Notes under the pieces: model-generated | The model's database searches: none | Told to the model about the DNA's origin: nothing | The model's input: the letters and a program-made list of their open reading frames with translations, nothing else | NCBI GenBank assembly: GCA_947489195.1 | Contig: CANLCT010000022.1 | Coordinates: 1 to 61,752, forward strand | Direction of reading: 5' to 3' | Source: an uncultured Aquimarina sp. | GTDB taxonomy: Bacteria; Bacteroidota; Bacteroidia; Flavobacteriales; Flavobacteriaceae | Length of the DNA: 61,752 nt | Made by a program: the position numbers and the translations under genes | Shown here: one piece after another, positions 53,609 to 61,581 of the stretch | Layout of the letters: the number at the start of each line of letters is the position of its first letter | Numbering within the stretch: the first letter of the stretch is position 1

Positions 53609-54460
53609 ATGCCAGTTCACTACTGTCACTCAATAAGAAACTATTCTTTTAAGAACATCCTATTTTTAGTTCTTGTAATGATTCCTTTAATAACTATTAA
53701 AGCTCAAGATAAAAATTCAACTGAATTCAGCACTTCTCAATTTCAAGAGCCCATAACCAAATATTGGATTAATACGTATGGAAATATTCGAATATCAAAA
53801 AAATTCTTTTGGGTTGCACAAACCCATTTTCGTTTTGAAGAAACTAAAGAAACTCCATTTATTGGTCAGGTAGGTCAAATTTACAATCGTCATGCTTTAG
53901 GATATATTTATTCAAAAAAAATAAATTTTGCTTTGGGTGGTGTTTTACGCCTTAATTTTGATACTAAAAATCAAAATGCCACACGTAATACAATTCCTGA
54001 ATACCGAATTTGGCATCAATACCAATTTGCAATGCCTGTTGGACATGCTATCGCTTATCATAGGTTTAGAATAGAACACCGATGGAATAAAAGTTTTAAA
54101 GAGAATAGTAGTTTTATTTTTAGAAATCGCTGGCGCTACATGTTCCGTCTTAAAATACCAATTAACACCCCTAAAATTCAATCAAAATCATTTTATATAG
54201 CTCCCGAGGCTGAATTAATAATGCAAAGCGGAAAAAAAGTAGTCAATAGCCCTTTGGAGGACCTTCGTTTACATACAAGTTTTGGTTATATATTTTCACC
54301 TAAACTAACTGTTGCTGCAGGTGCAATGTACAATATGGGGCAAAATTTGGACAATGGAGCTATTTGGAAACAAGGTTGGACTATTAGAACACATGTGTAC
54401 TTTTCTCCCGATTTTAGAAAAACTAAAAATAAATTACCTGAGATTCATTTTAGAGATTAA
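53609..54460 (+). CDS. DUF2490 outer membrane beta-barrel protein
   Basis: A 283-residue protein with a signal peptide (NILFLVLVMIPLITIKAQ) and successive amphipathic beta strands. The DUF2490 pattern is seen in YWINTYGNIRISKKFFWVAQTHFRFEET, NRHALGYIYSKKINFALGGVLRL and IAYHRFRIEHRWNKSF with RNRWRYMFRLKIP. The family is a small Bacteroidota barrel family of unknown function. The gene is followed after 5 bases by the MORN gene, so the two are probably one transcript. Confidence 0.85.
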   Translation: MPVHYCHSIRNYSFKNILFLVLVMIPLITIKAQDKNSTEFSTSQFQEPITKYWINTYGNIRISKKFFWVAQTHFRFEETKETPFIGQVGQIYNRHALGYIYSKKINFALGGVLRLNFDTKNQNATRNTIPEYRIWHQYQFAMPVGHAIAYHRFRIEHRWNKSFKENSSFIFRNRWRYMFRLKIPINTPKIQSKSFYIAPEAELIMQSGKKVVNSPLEDLRLHTSFGYIFSPKLTVAAGAMYNMGQNLDNGAIWKQGWTIRTHVYFSPDFRKTKNKLPEIHFRD

Positions 54461-54465
54461 AAATC

Positions 54466-55305
54466 ATGAAAAAACTCAATATCAACAAACCCCTTGCTTT
54501 AGTCGCAATCATCGCAACACTTACAGCAATATATAGTACTTATCAGTATAATTCTTTAAAAAAAGAAACCTTTTCAGTTACAGACAAACCTCTAGCGACA
54601 ACAAATAGCCTAGAAAATAAAGCCACTCTTGTAGACTCTTTATTATTATCGGGGGCATACGAAAAAGCCTTAGAAATTTCGGAACAATTTCATGAAGATA
54701 GCCTTTATATTTCTGATCCAAATTTTTTAATTAAAAACAAAATGACTCAAGAAATTTTGGCTTTAAATAAAAAAGTTGAGCACTATCAAATACTTAAATC
54801 ACATAACAAATCTCCTGAAATTAATTTTAACACTTCTGCTTCAAAAGATCTAACAAAAGATAGCTTAGCTATTGCTTTAAAAGCTTCGAACACTGAATTA
54901 GAAAACTTAAAGTCTCAACTTGGCAAAAACAAATCAGATGAAACAAAATTAGAATTCAAAACTTCCAAAGGAACTAGTTTGTACTATGTAGGTGATGTAA
55001 AAAACCATAAAGCCAACGGATATGGCGTGGCCGTTTTGGAGTCTGGTAGCCGCTACGAAGGTTTTTGGAAAAATAATATGCGCCACGGAAAAGGGCATTT
55101 TTTTTGGAACGATGGACAACATTACAACGGGGATTACAAAAAAGATAAAAGAAATGGTTTTGGTATTTATTATTGGGAAAACGGTGATCGATATGAGGGG
55201 GAATGGAAAGACGACAAAAGAAATGGCAAGGGCAAATTTTATAACAAGAAAGGGAAATTAAAAGCCGAAGGTGTTTGGAAGAATGATAAGCTTAGCACGA
55301 AATGA
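54466..55305 (+). CDS. MORN-repeat protein with N-terminal membrane anchor
   Basis: A 279-residue protein. An N-terminal hydrophobic segment (about 10-27) is a signal anchor. A helical, coiled-coil-like region spans about 60-155. Five MORN repeats end the protein (about 168-275): ANGYGVAVLESGSRYEGFWK, NMRHGKGHFFWNDGQHYNGDYK, KRNGFGIYYWENGDRYEGEWK, KRNGKGKFYNKKG and KAEGVWKNDK. MORN repeats form extended beta sheets that bind lipids or proteins; bacterial roles are mostly unknown. It starts 5 bases after the DUF2490 gene. A MITE-like repeat begins 60 bases after its stop. Confidence 0.85.
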   Translation: MKKLNINKPLALVAIIATLTAIYSTYQYNSLKKETFSVTDKPLATTNSLENKATLVDSLLLSGAYEKALEISEQFHEDSLYISDPNFLIKNKMTQEILALNKKVEHYQILKSHNKSPEINFNTSASKDLTKDSLAIALKASNTELENLKSQLGKNKSDETKLEFKTSKGTSLYYVGDVKNHKANGYGVAVLESGSRYEGFWKNNMRHGKGHFFWNDGQHYNGDYKKDKRNGFGIYYWENGDRYEGEWKDDKRNGKGKFYNKKGKLKAEGVWKNDKLSTK

Positions 55306-55364
55306 AAAGTGAGTACATAAATTAGATATCGCTATTTGTTTGACCCAGATGCTGCATTAAATTG

Positions 55365-55578
55365 GAATTATGTATTAAAAAATCTATTGCCTATCGAAAT
55401 ATCTGCAAAACTAAACCCTTGGCTGCATTTTTTGATGTAACCTTAAGAATGCTCTGCTGAAATTAAGAAAATATTTCACTGCACCAGCTAGCTCTTTCAT
55501 AACAAACCAAACCTTTGGCTTGACATTTCAGCCCTATTGAGCTTTCAATACTCCTAACGAAGTTTTAATACATAATTC
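55365..55578 (+). repeat. MITE-like dispersed repeat, copy 2 (longer)
   Basis: 214 bases with perfect 16-base terminal inverted repeats: GAATTATGTATTAAAA (55365-55380) and TTTTAATACATAATTC (55563-55578). The interior shares long blocks with copy 1 at 48738-48898 and has about 50 additional bases (around 55474-55530). It sits between the MORN gene and the folP end, where nothing codes. It could be a non-autonomous element moved by a transposase elsewhere, or a REP-like structured repeat. Confidence 0.75.
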
Positions 55579-55676
55579 GAGGTTATGTAATCAAAACAAT
55601 TCTCGATACAATTTTGCTTCATTTCATTACACAAAATCACTCGAATACCCAAAAATTCATGAAAATTGAAAATAAA

Positions 55677-56510
55677 TTACATCTTGGCTTTTTTTAATTG
55701 CTCAAACAAAGTAATACACTCTTTTGCTTCTTTAACATCATGCACCCTAAGCATATTTGCTCCTTTTTGTAAGGCGATCATATGTAAAGCTGTAGTTCCG
55801 TTTAAGGCTTGATCGGCTGTTGTGTTTAGGGTTTTGTATATCATGGATTTTCTTGATATACCCGCCAAAACAGGTACATCTAATTGTTGAAGTATCTCAA
55901 AATTATTTAATAATTCAAAATTATGATCAATTGTTTTGGCAAAACCAAAACCAGGATCAACAATGACATCATGAATCCCTAAGGCTCGTGCTTCGGCTAT
56001 TTTTTCTGAAAAATAAAAACATACTTCTTGCGTAATGTTTTTATAACTGGCTAATGACTGCATGTTTTGTGGGCTGCCTTTCATGTGCATCATGATGTAA
56101 GGCACCTGGTATGCCGCTATCGTTTTAAGCATTTCAGCATCTAAATTACCAGCAGAGATGTCATTAATTAGAGCTGCACCTTGGTCCAAACAAGCTTTGG
56201 CCACTGTACTTCTAAATGTGTCAATCGATAAGCGAATTCCAGAAAACTCTTTAGTAAGTAGTTTTACAATAGGAAGTACTCTATTTAATTCTTCGTCAAC
56301 TGAAATATCTGTAGCGCCGGGACGCGATGAGTAGCCTCCAAGATCAACAAAATCAGCACCATCTAATAACATTTGTTCGACCTTAGCTATAATAGCAGCT
56401 TCGTTTTTAAGCACACCTCCATCATAAAAAGAATCGGGAGTTAGGTTTAATATCCCTAATAGCTTAGGTGTGGTTAAATCGATTAAATCTCCAAGGCAAT
56501 TAATAGTCAT
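55677..56510 (-). CDS. folP: dihydropteroate synthase
   Basis: FolP joins p-aminobenzoate to hydroxymethyl-dihydropterin diphosphate in folate synthesis. The ATG at 56510 (MTINCLGDLIDL) is preferred; a longer frame upstream adds 18 residues without family similarity and would run into the shared promoter. The 277-residue product has the TIM-barrel signatures LGILNLTPDSFYDGG, DGADFVDLGGYSSRPGA, LSIDTFRSTVAKA, ALINDISAG, YIMMHMKGSPQNMQ, VIVDPGFGFAKT, AGISRKSMI and the C-terminal RVHDVKEA. It is divergent from the DUF1599 gene. A TAACTTTG box at 56550-56557 fits its promoter. Confidence 0.95.
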   Translation of the reverse strand: MTINCLGDLIDLTTPKLLGILNLTPDSFYDGGVLKNEAAIIAKVEQMLLDGADFVDLGGYSSRPGATDISVDEELNRVLPIVKLLTKEFSGIRLSIDTFRSTVAKACLDQGAALINDISAGNLDAEMLKTIAAYQVPYIMMHMKGSPQNMQSLASYKNITQEVCFYFSEKIAEARALGIHDVIVDPGFGFAKTIDHNFELLNNFEILQQLDVPVLAGISRKSMIYKTLNTTADQALNGTTALHMIALQKGANMLRVHDVKEAKECITLFEQLKKAKM

Positions 56511-56549
56511 GAGGTAGTTATTTTGAATACATTTCGTTCGGAAAAGGTA

Positions 56550-56557
56550 CAAAGTTA
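56550..56557 (-). promoter_or_regulatory. putative -7 box of folP
   Basis: TAACTTTG on the minus strand, 39 bases upstream of the folP ATG. No TTG at 17-23 bases. It lies inside a 105-base divergent intergenic region. Confidence 0.4.
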
Positions 56558-56615
56558 CGGGCAATTTTATAAATTGCCGTTTCTTTATGGATTTGAAGAC
56601 AAATTACATTTTTTT

Positions 56616-57149
56616 ATGCAGCACACCTCGCAACAATACGATGCCGTTATAACTACCTGTCGCACATTATTTTCAAATAAAATGGCCGATTATGGAAGTG
56701 CATGGCGCATTTTACGACTACCCTCATTAACAGATCAAATTTTTATTAAAGCCCAACGTATTCGTAGTTTACAAGAAAATGAAGAACGTAAGGTGGACGA
56801 AGGTCAGGAATCAGAATTTATAGGAATCATCAATTACTGTATCATGGCGTTGATTCAAATTGACAAAGGCATTGCTACACAACCCGATTTAAATACCGAT
56901 CAAGCGGTTAGTTTGTATGATAAATATATTGCTGAAACCAAAGCTTTAATGGAAGCTAAAAATCATGACTACGGCGAGGCTTGGCGTGATATGCGTGTAA
57001 GTTCTTTAACCGATTTAATTATTCAAAAATTACTTCGCGTTAAGCAAATTGAAGATAATAAAGGAAAAACATTAGTGAGCGAAGGTATTGCCGCAAATTA
57101 TCAAGACATGATAAATTATGCTGTATTTGCTATGATTCATTTGTCATAA
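56616..57149 (+). CDS. DUF1599 protein with internal duplication
   Basis: The ATG at 56616 (MQHTSQQYDAV) is preferred over a TTG 93 bases upstream, whose extra residues overlap the promoter region and look non-coding. The 177-residue product consists of two homologous halves, each with a K.(M/H)DYG.AWR..R..SLTD.I..K..R pattern: MADYGSAWRILRLPSLTDQI at about 26 and HDYGEAWRDMRVSSLTDLII at about 115. DUF1599 is thought to belong to the MazG/NTP-pyrophosphohydrolase-like helical proteins, but activity is unproven. It is divergent from folP, an arrangement common in this family. Confidence 0.85.
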   Translation: MQHTSQQYDAVITTCRTLFSNKMADYGSAWRILRLPSLTDQIFIKAQRIRSLQENEERKVDEGQESEFIGIINYCIMALIQIDKGIATQPDLNTDQAVSLYDKYIAETKALMEAKNHDYGEAWRDMRVSSLTDLIIQKLLRVKQIEDNKGKTLVSEGIAANYQDMINYAVFAMIHLS

Positions 57150-57223
57150 AAGTGATATATTTTGGAATAATTAGAATCGCTTTTTTAAAAATTAGTTTAT
57201 AACTTGGTTCAATGTTAAAAAAC

Positions 57224-57259
57224 AGCTAATAGCCAAAAGCTAATAGCCAATAATAGCTA
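57224..57259 (+). repeat. short tandem repeat before the DoxX-like gene
   Basis: AGCTAATAGCCAA occurs at 57224-57236 and again at 57238-57250, followed by a partial third unit TAATAGCTA. It ends 10 bases before the ATG at 57269. Confidence 0.7.
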
Positions 57260-57268
57260 AAGAAAAAG

Positions 57269-58366
57269 ATGAAAATACTTGTTGGATTTTTTCGAATTTT
57301 TGTTGGAATATTTTTTATTATTTCAGGATTTATCAAACTGAATGACCCTTTAGGTTTTTCGTATAAACTCACCGATTATTTTGCCCCCGATGTATTGAAT
57401 TTAGAGTTTTTAAATCCATATGCATTGGTGTTGTCTATTTTTATAGTCATTTTTGAGGTAATGGTCGGAGTACTTTTAATTATCGGCTATAAAGTAAAGT
57501 TTACACTCTGGTCCTTATTAGGAATGATTGTGTTTTTTACCTTTTTAACTTTTTATTCTGCCTATTTTGACAAAGTAAAAGATTGTGGTTGTTTTGGCGA
57601 TGCCTTAAAAATAACTCCTTGGCAATCCTTTGGAAAAGATGTAGTACTTACCTTATTGATTCTTTTAATTTTTGTAGGAAGGAAACATTTAACCCCTTTC
57701 TTTTCAAAATTTGCAAATACCGTAATTACGTTTGCAGCCTTTATTTTGTGTATGTGGTATGCGTATCATGTATTAATGCATTTGCCTGAAGTTGATTTTA
57801 GAGCTTACAAAGAAGGTGTGAATATTAACGAAGGAATGTCCGTTCCCGAAGGTGCTCCAAAAGCTATTTTTGCTTACAACTGGGAATTTGAAGAAAACGG
57901 AACGAAAAAAATTGTAACCACTCAAGGTGCCTACCCACAAACGAGTGGTAAATTTATAGGGGTAACCACCGAGGTAGTTCAGGAAGGTTATATACCACCA
58001 ATTCATGATTTTTCTATTGAAAAAGGAGATCAAGATTTTACTGATCAGTTTTTAAATGAAGATAAATTAGTAACTATTATCTCCTATAACTTATCCAAAT
58101 CTGAAGCTGATGGCATGGAAAAATTAGCCGATGTTTACAAACAAGCAACCCAAGCGGGTTACAAAGTCATTGGAATTTCGGCATCAGGTGATGACAAAAT
58201 TGCCAAAATGAAATCAACTTACGGCTTAACATTTGATTTTTATTTTTGCGATGAAACTGCTTTAAAAACTATAGTGAGATCCAACCCCGGAATTGTTGTT
58301 TTAAACAAAGGAACAATCAAACAAAAATTGCATTGGAATGATGCTGAACAAATTGAACTACCTTAA
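57269..58366 (+). CDS. DoxX-like membrane protein, BT_3928 type
   Basis: A 365-residue protein. Four transmembrane helices in the N-terminal 160 residues carry DoxX-like features (RIFVGIFFIISGFIKLNDPLGFSYKLTDYF, VMVGVLLIIGYK, and CGCFGDALKITPWQSFGKDV with a conserved Cys-Gly-Cys-Phe-Gly). A soluble C-terminal part (about 255-365) looks like a thioredoxin-like fold in outline (LVTIISYNLSKSEADG, GYKVIGISASG, TFDFYFCDETALK). The family is conserved in Bacteroidota between folP/DUF1599 and tpiA, and its role is unknown. Its stop codon touches the TTG start of the next gene. Confidence 0.8.
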   Translation: MKILVGFFRIFVGIFFIISGFIKLNDPLGFSYKLTDYFAPDVLNLEFLNPYALVLSIFIVIFEVMVGVLLIIGYKVKFTLWSLLGMIVFFTFLTFYSAYFDKVKDCGCFGDALKITPWQSFGKDVVLTLLILLIFVGRKHLTPFFSKFANTVITFAAFILCMWYAYHVLMHLPEVDFRAYKEGVNINEGMSVPEGAPKAIFAYNWEFEENGTKKIVTTQGAYPQTSGKFIGVTTEVVQEGYIPPIHDFSIEKGDQDFTDQFLNEDKLVTIISYNLSKSEADGMEKLADVYKQATQAGYKVIGISASGDDKIAKMKSTYGLTFDFYFCDETALKTIVRSNPGIVVLNKGTIKQKLHWNDAEQIELP

Positions 58367-59446
58367 TTGATTCGTTATATTTTACATAAAACAGGATACA
58401 CAATACTAACACTCTTTGGAGTAGTTACTGTCATTTTTTTGTTATTTAATGTATTGCCTGGAGATCCTGCTCAAATGATGTTGGGTCAAAATGAAAGTGA
58501 AGAACAATTAGCAGTGGTGCGCAAAAAATATGGATTCGATTTGCCTATTACTGCTCAATATAGATATTATGTAAATGATTTATCGCCTATTTCATTTCAC
58601 AGTTTAAATCCAGATAACTTTTGCTTTTACACTGAAGATAAATATACAGGGATTCGTTTATTTACATTTTTCGAAAATCAAGTAGTCCTAAAATATCCAT
58701 ATTTGCGTGAGTCATTTCAAAAAACCGGAAAAAAAGTAAGTAGTGTTATTGCCGAAACTTTGCCAAACACAGCCGTTTTAGCAGTTTTTTCAATTTTAAT
58801 AGCTTTAGTTTTAGGTGTTTTTTTAGGCGTAGTTTCTGCTATAAAAAAGGGCTCATGGATCGATCAAGGAATTCAACTGGTAAGCACTTTAGGCATGAGT
58901 GTTCCTTCTTTTTTTAGCGCCATACTATTTGCTTGGTTATTTGGTTTTGTATTACATAAATATACACATTTACCCATGACAGGGAGTTTGTATCAATTAG
59001 ATGATTTTGGAGAAGGTATTCACCTTAACTTAAAAAATTTAGTGCTTCCTGTGCTTGTTTTAGGAATTCGTCCTTTGGCAGTTGTTTCGCAACTCATGCG
59101 AAATTCTTTATTAGAAGTATTGTCGCAAGATTATATTCGCACAGCAAAAGCTAAAGGCCTTTCTACCACAAGGGTAATTTACAAGCATGCTATAAAAAAT
59201 GCACTAAATCCAGTAGTAACTGCAATTTCTGGCTGGTTTGCCTCTATGCTCGCTGGAGCCGTTTTTGTAGAGTACGTTTTTGGATGGAATGGCATAGGCA
59301 AAGAGATTGTAGATGCTTTAAATACCTCCGATTTGCCAATTGTTATGGGTGCGGTATTAGTTATTGCCTTATTGTTTATAGGAATCAATATATTTGTAGA
59401 TATAATTTATGGATGGTTAGATCCACGAATCAAATTGATAAAATAA
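58367..59446 (+). CDS. ABC transporter permease, DppB/OppB type
   Basis: A 359-residue inner membrane permease of the binding-protein-dependent dipeptide/oligopeptide/nickel type. It starts with ILHKTGYTILTLFGVVTVIFLLFNVLPGDPAQMML, the classic DppB N-terminus. The C-terminal permease core carries the EAA-like loop SQDYIRTAKAKGLSTTRVIYKHAIKNALNPVV and FVEYVFGWNGIGKEIVDAL. The start is TTG at 58367, directly after the stop of the preceding gene; the first internal Met is too far in. It has a longer periplasmic region (about 55-120) than E. coli DppB. The partner permease, ATPases and binding protein are not in the window. Confidence 0.85.
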   Translation: MIRYILHKTGYTILTLFGVVTVIFLLFNVLPGDPAQMMLGQNESEEQLAVVRKKYGFDLPITAQYRYYVNDLSPISFHSLNPDNFCFYTEDKYTGIRLFTFFENQVVLKYPYLRESFQKTGKKVSSVIAETLPNTAVLAVFSILIALVLGVFLGVVSAIKKGSWIDQGIQLVSTLGMSVPSFFSAILFAWLFGFVLHKYTHLPMTGSLYQLDDFGEGIHLNLKNLVLPVLVLGIRPLAVVSQLMRNSLLEVLSQDYIRTAKAKGLSTTRVIYKHAIKNALNPVVTAISGWFASMLAGAVFVEYVFGWNGIGKEIVDALNTSDLPIVMGAVLVIALLFIGINIFVDIIYGWLDPRIKLIK

Positions 59447-59462
59447 CCTTACGGAAAATAAT

Positions 59463-60212
59463 ATGAGACAAAAAATTGTTGCAGGAAACTGGAAAATGAA
59501 TAAAAACGTTACCGAGACTAAAAGTTTAATTGCCGATTTAAAGGCACAAACTAAAACCTCTAGTACACGAGTAATTATAACACCCTCGTTTGTAAATTTA
59601 ACAACAGCAGTAGATGCAGTTGCTGGTAGCGGTATAGAGGTTGCTGCACAAAACATGAGTCAGCATGATAGCGGTGCGTATACGGGTGAAATTTCGGCAG
59701 CAATGTTAAAGGATGCTGGAGTAAAAATCGTATTACTTGGACATAGTGAGCGCAGAGCTTATTATAATGAAACTGATGCTTTGCTGGTTGAAAAAGTAAA
59801 CAAAGCTTTGGCTGAGGGTATTGAAGTTATTTTTTGTTTTGGAGAAGAACTGGAAGACCGTAAGGCTGGAAAACATTTTGATGTAGTGGCTTCACAAATT
59901 TCAAATGCTTTATTTCATTTAAAAGCAGACGCCTTTAAAAATATTATTTTAGCATACGAACCTGTTTGGGCAATTGGTACTGGCGAAACAGCCTCTGCCG
60001 ATCAAGCACAAGAAATGCATGCATTTATTCGTAAAACTTTAGCTGATAAATACGATGCTAATTTAGCTGATAGCGTGTCTATCCTTTATGGAGGAAGCTG
60101 TAAACCTTCAAACGCCGAAGAAATTTTTTCTAAAACAGATGTTGATGGCGGTCTAATTGGAGGTGCCTCATTAAAAGCTGAAGACTTTTTTGGTATAGTG
60201 AATGCTAGATAA
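59463..60212 (+). CDS. tpiA: triosephosphate isomerase
   Basis: TpiA interconverts dihydroxyacetone phosphate and glyceraldehyde-3-phosphate in glycolysis. The 249-residue product has all landmarks: GNWKMN (Lys11), the catalytic His94 in LLGHSERR, Glu166 in AYEPVWAIGTG, the phosphate loop GTGETASADQAQE and the C-terminal YGGSCKPSNA and VDGGLIGGASLK. It follows the permease gene by 16 bases. A terminator follows at 60248. Confidence 0.97.
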   Translation: MRQKIVAGNWKMNKNVTETKSLIADLKAQTKTSSTRVIITPSFVNLTTAVDAVAGSGIEVAAQNMSQHDSGAYTGEISAAMLKDAGVKIVLLGHSERRAYYNETDALLVEKVNKALAEGIEVIFCFGEELEDRKAGKHFDVVASQISNALFHLKADAFKNIILAYEPVWAIGTGETASADQAQEMHAFIRKTLADKYDANLADSVSILYGGSCKPSNAEEIFSKTDVDGGLIGGASLKAEDFFGIVNAR

Positions 60213-60247
60213 GCAACGCTCAAACAAAGATAAATTCAAATAAAATG

Positions 60248-60282
60248 CAAAGCATGAGCAATTTAACTCATGCTTTGTTTGT
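60248..60282 (+). terminator. tpiA terminator
   Basis: CAAAGCATGAG (60248-60258) pairs perfectly with CTCATGCTTTG (60267-60277), 8-base loop, followed by TTTGTT. Confidence 0.75.
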
Positions 60283-60364
60283 TATATTACTTATAAATGT
60301 TACATTAGTACTTAAGTATTTTTATCCCCTTAAAGAAAGTGAACACATTTAAAAAAAATAATAA

Positions 60365-61213
60365 ATGTCGACTCCCATATACAAAGGATATAATTTTACC
60401 ATTTCTCCACTACAACCGGCTACAGAAATATTAATAGCCGAATTAGGTGCTGCAGGCTTTGAAAGCTTTGTTGAAACCGATACTGGTGTAAACGCTTACA
60501 TACAAGAAAAAGATTGGAATTCTTCTATATTAGAAGATATTTACATTCTGGATTCCGACGAATTCACCATAAGCTATGTCCATGAAAAAATTGAACAAGT
60601 AAATTGGAATGAAGAATGGGAGAAAAACTTTGAACCTATTTTAGTTGATCAAAAATGTAGTGTACGCGCACCTTTTCATGAAAAAAAAGACGTAGCGTTT
60701 GATATTGTTATTGAACCTAAAATGTCATTTGGTACTGGACATCACGAAACTACACATATGATGATCCAACATTTATTAGCATTAGATATTAAAAATAAAA
60801 AAGTTTTAGATATGGGTTGCGGAACTGGCGTTTTAGCCATTTTAGCAGAAATGCGTGGTGCACAGCCTATTGATGCTATTGATATTGACAACTGGTGCTA
60901 CTTAAATACTATTGAAAATATAGAGCGAAATAATTGTAAACATATCACTGCTTATGAAGGTGATGTTAAGCTGCTAAATAACAAAAAATATGATTTTATT
61001 ATAGCTAACATTAATAGAAATATTTTGTTGAATGATATGCATAATTATGCTACATGTTTAACAAAAGGGGGCGATTTATTGTTAAGTGGTTTTTACAACG
61101 AAGATTTTGATAAAATTAACACAGCTTGTGCTAATCTTGGTTTAATTTTTGATAAAAAAACAACTCGAAATAACTGGGTTGCAGCACATTTCAAAAATAA
61201 AAAGAATAACTAA
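60365..61213 (+). CDS. prmA: ribosomal protein L11 methyltransferase
   Basis: PrmA trimethylates ribosomal protein L11 using S-adenosylmethionine. The 282-residue product has the N-terminal PrmA recognition domain, the EEWEKNFEPILV linker, MSFGTGHHETTHMM, SAM motif I KVLDMGCGTGVLAILAEMRGA, the DIDNWCYLNTIENI acidic loop and the ANINRNILL segment equivalent to the N/DPPY position. Length fits the shorter Bacteroidota form. clpS starts 14 bases after its stop, a likely operon. Confidence 0.93.
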   Translation: MSTPIYKGYNFTISPLQPATEILIAELGAAGFESFVETDTGVNAYIQEKDWNSSILEDIYILDSDEFTISYVHEKIEQVNWNEEWEKNFEPILVDQKCSVRAPFHEKKDVAFDIVIEPKMSFGTGHHETTHMMIQHLLALDIKNKKVLDMGCGTGVLAILAEMRGAQPIDAIDIDNWCYLNTIENIERNNCKHITAYEGDVKLLNNKKYDFIIANINRNILLNDMHNYATCLTKGGDLLLSGFYNEDFDKINTACANLGLIFDKKTTRNNWVAAHFKNKKNN

Positions 61214-61226
61214 AAAATTGCAGATT

Positions 61227-61508
61227 ATGACTTCGGATTACGATATTGAAATTTTAGAGCAGGTCGTTGAAGAAACTGAAATTAAACGTTACAATCAAAT
61301 TGTATTGTTTAATGACGACGTAAATACATTTGATCATGTAATAGATACACTTATTAGCGTTTGTGACCACGAACCTTTACAAGCTGAACAATGCGCTATG
61401 CTTGTCCATTATAAAGGAAAATGCACTGTAAAAACAGGTGATTACAAGGATTTAGAACCTCGTTGCACTGCCTTGTTAGATGCCGGTTTAAGTGCCGAAA
61501 TACAATAA
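61227..61508 (+). CDS. clpS: ATP-dependent Clp protease adaptor ClpS
   Basis: ClpS binds ClpA or ClpC and hands N-end-rule substrates to the Clp protease. The ATG at 61227 (MTSDYDIEILEQ) gives 93 residues; the longer in-frame extension overlaps prmA in a different frame and is not needed. The core is visible: YNQIVLFNDDVNTFDHVIDTLISVC with the Asn-Asp-Asp recognition pocket, then CDHEPLQAEQCAMLVHYKGKCTVKTGDY and the C-terminal helix. It lies directly after prmA, a pairing common in Bacteroidota. Confidence 0.9.
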   Translation: MTSDYDIEILEQVVEETEIKRYNQIVLFNDDVNTFDHVIDTLISVCDHEPLQAEQCAMLVHYKGKCTVKTGDYKDLEPRCTALLDAGLSAEIQ

Positions 61509-61561
61509 TAAAATCCATTGGATTATTAATAATCTATAAAATAGCAATCTACATATTTCAT

Positions 61562-61581
61562 AATTTATCTGTAGATAAATT
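61562..61581. repeat. 20-base inverted repeat after clpS
   Basis: AATTTATCT and AGATAAATT flank two bases, giving a 9-bp stem. It has no T-run and may be chance in A+T-rich DNA. No gene is visible between 61509 and the window end. Confidence 0.3.

Noticed and set aside
56511..56564. Longer N-terminus for FolP
   Set aside because: The 18 extra residues do not fit the family, and the ATG at 56510 lies right before the conserved barrel start and after a -7 box.
56523..56615. Longer N-terminus for the DUF1599 protein from a TTG at 56523
   Set aside because: The extra residues have no similarity to the repeated halves and cover the divergent promoter region with folP.
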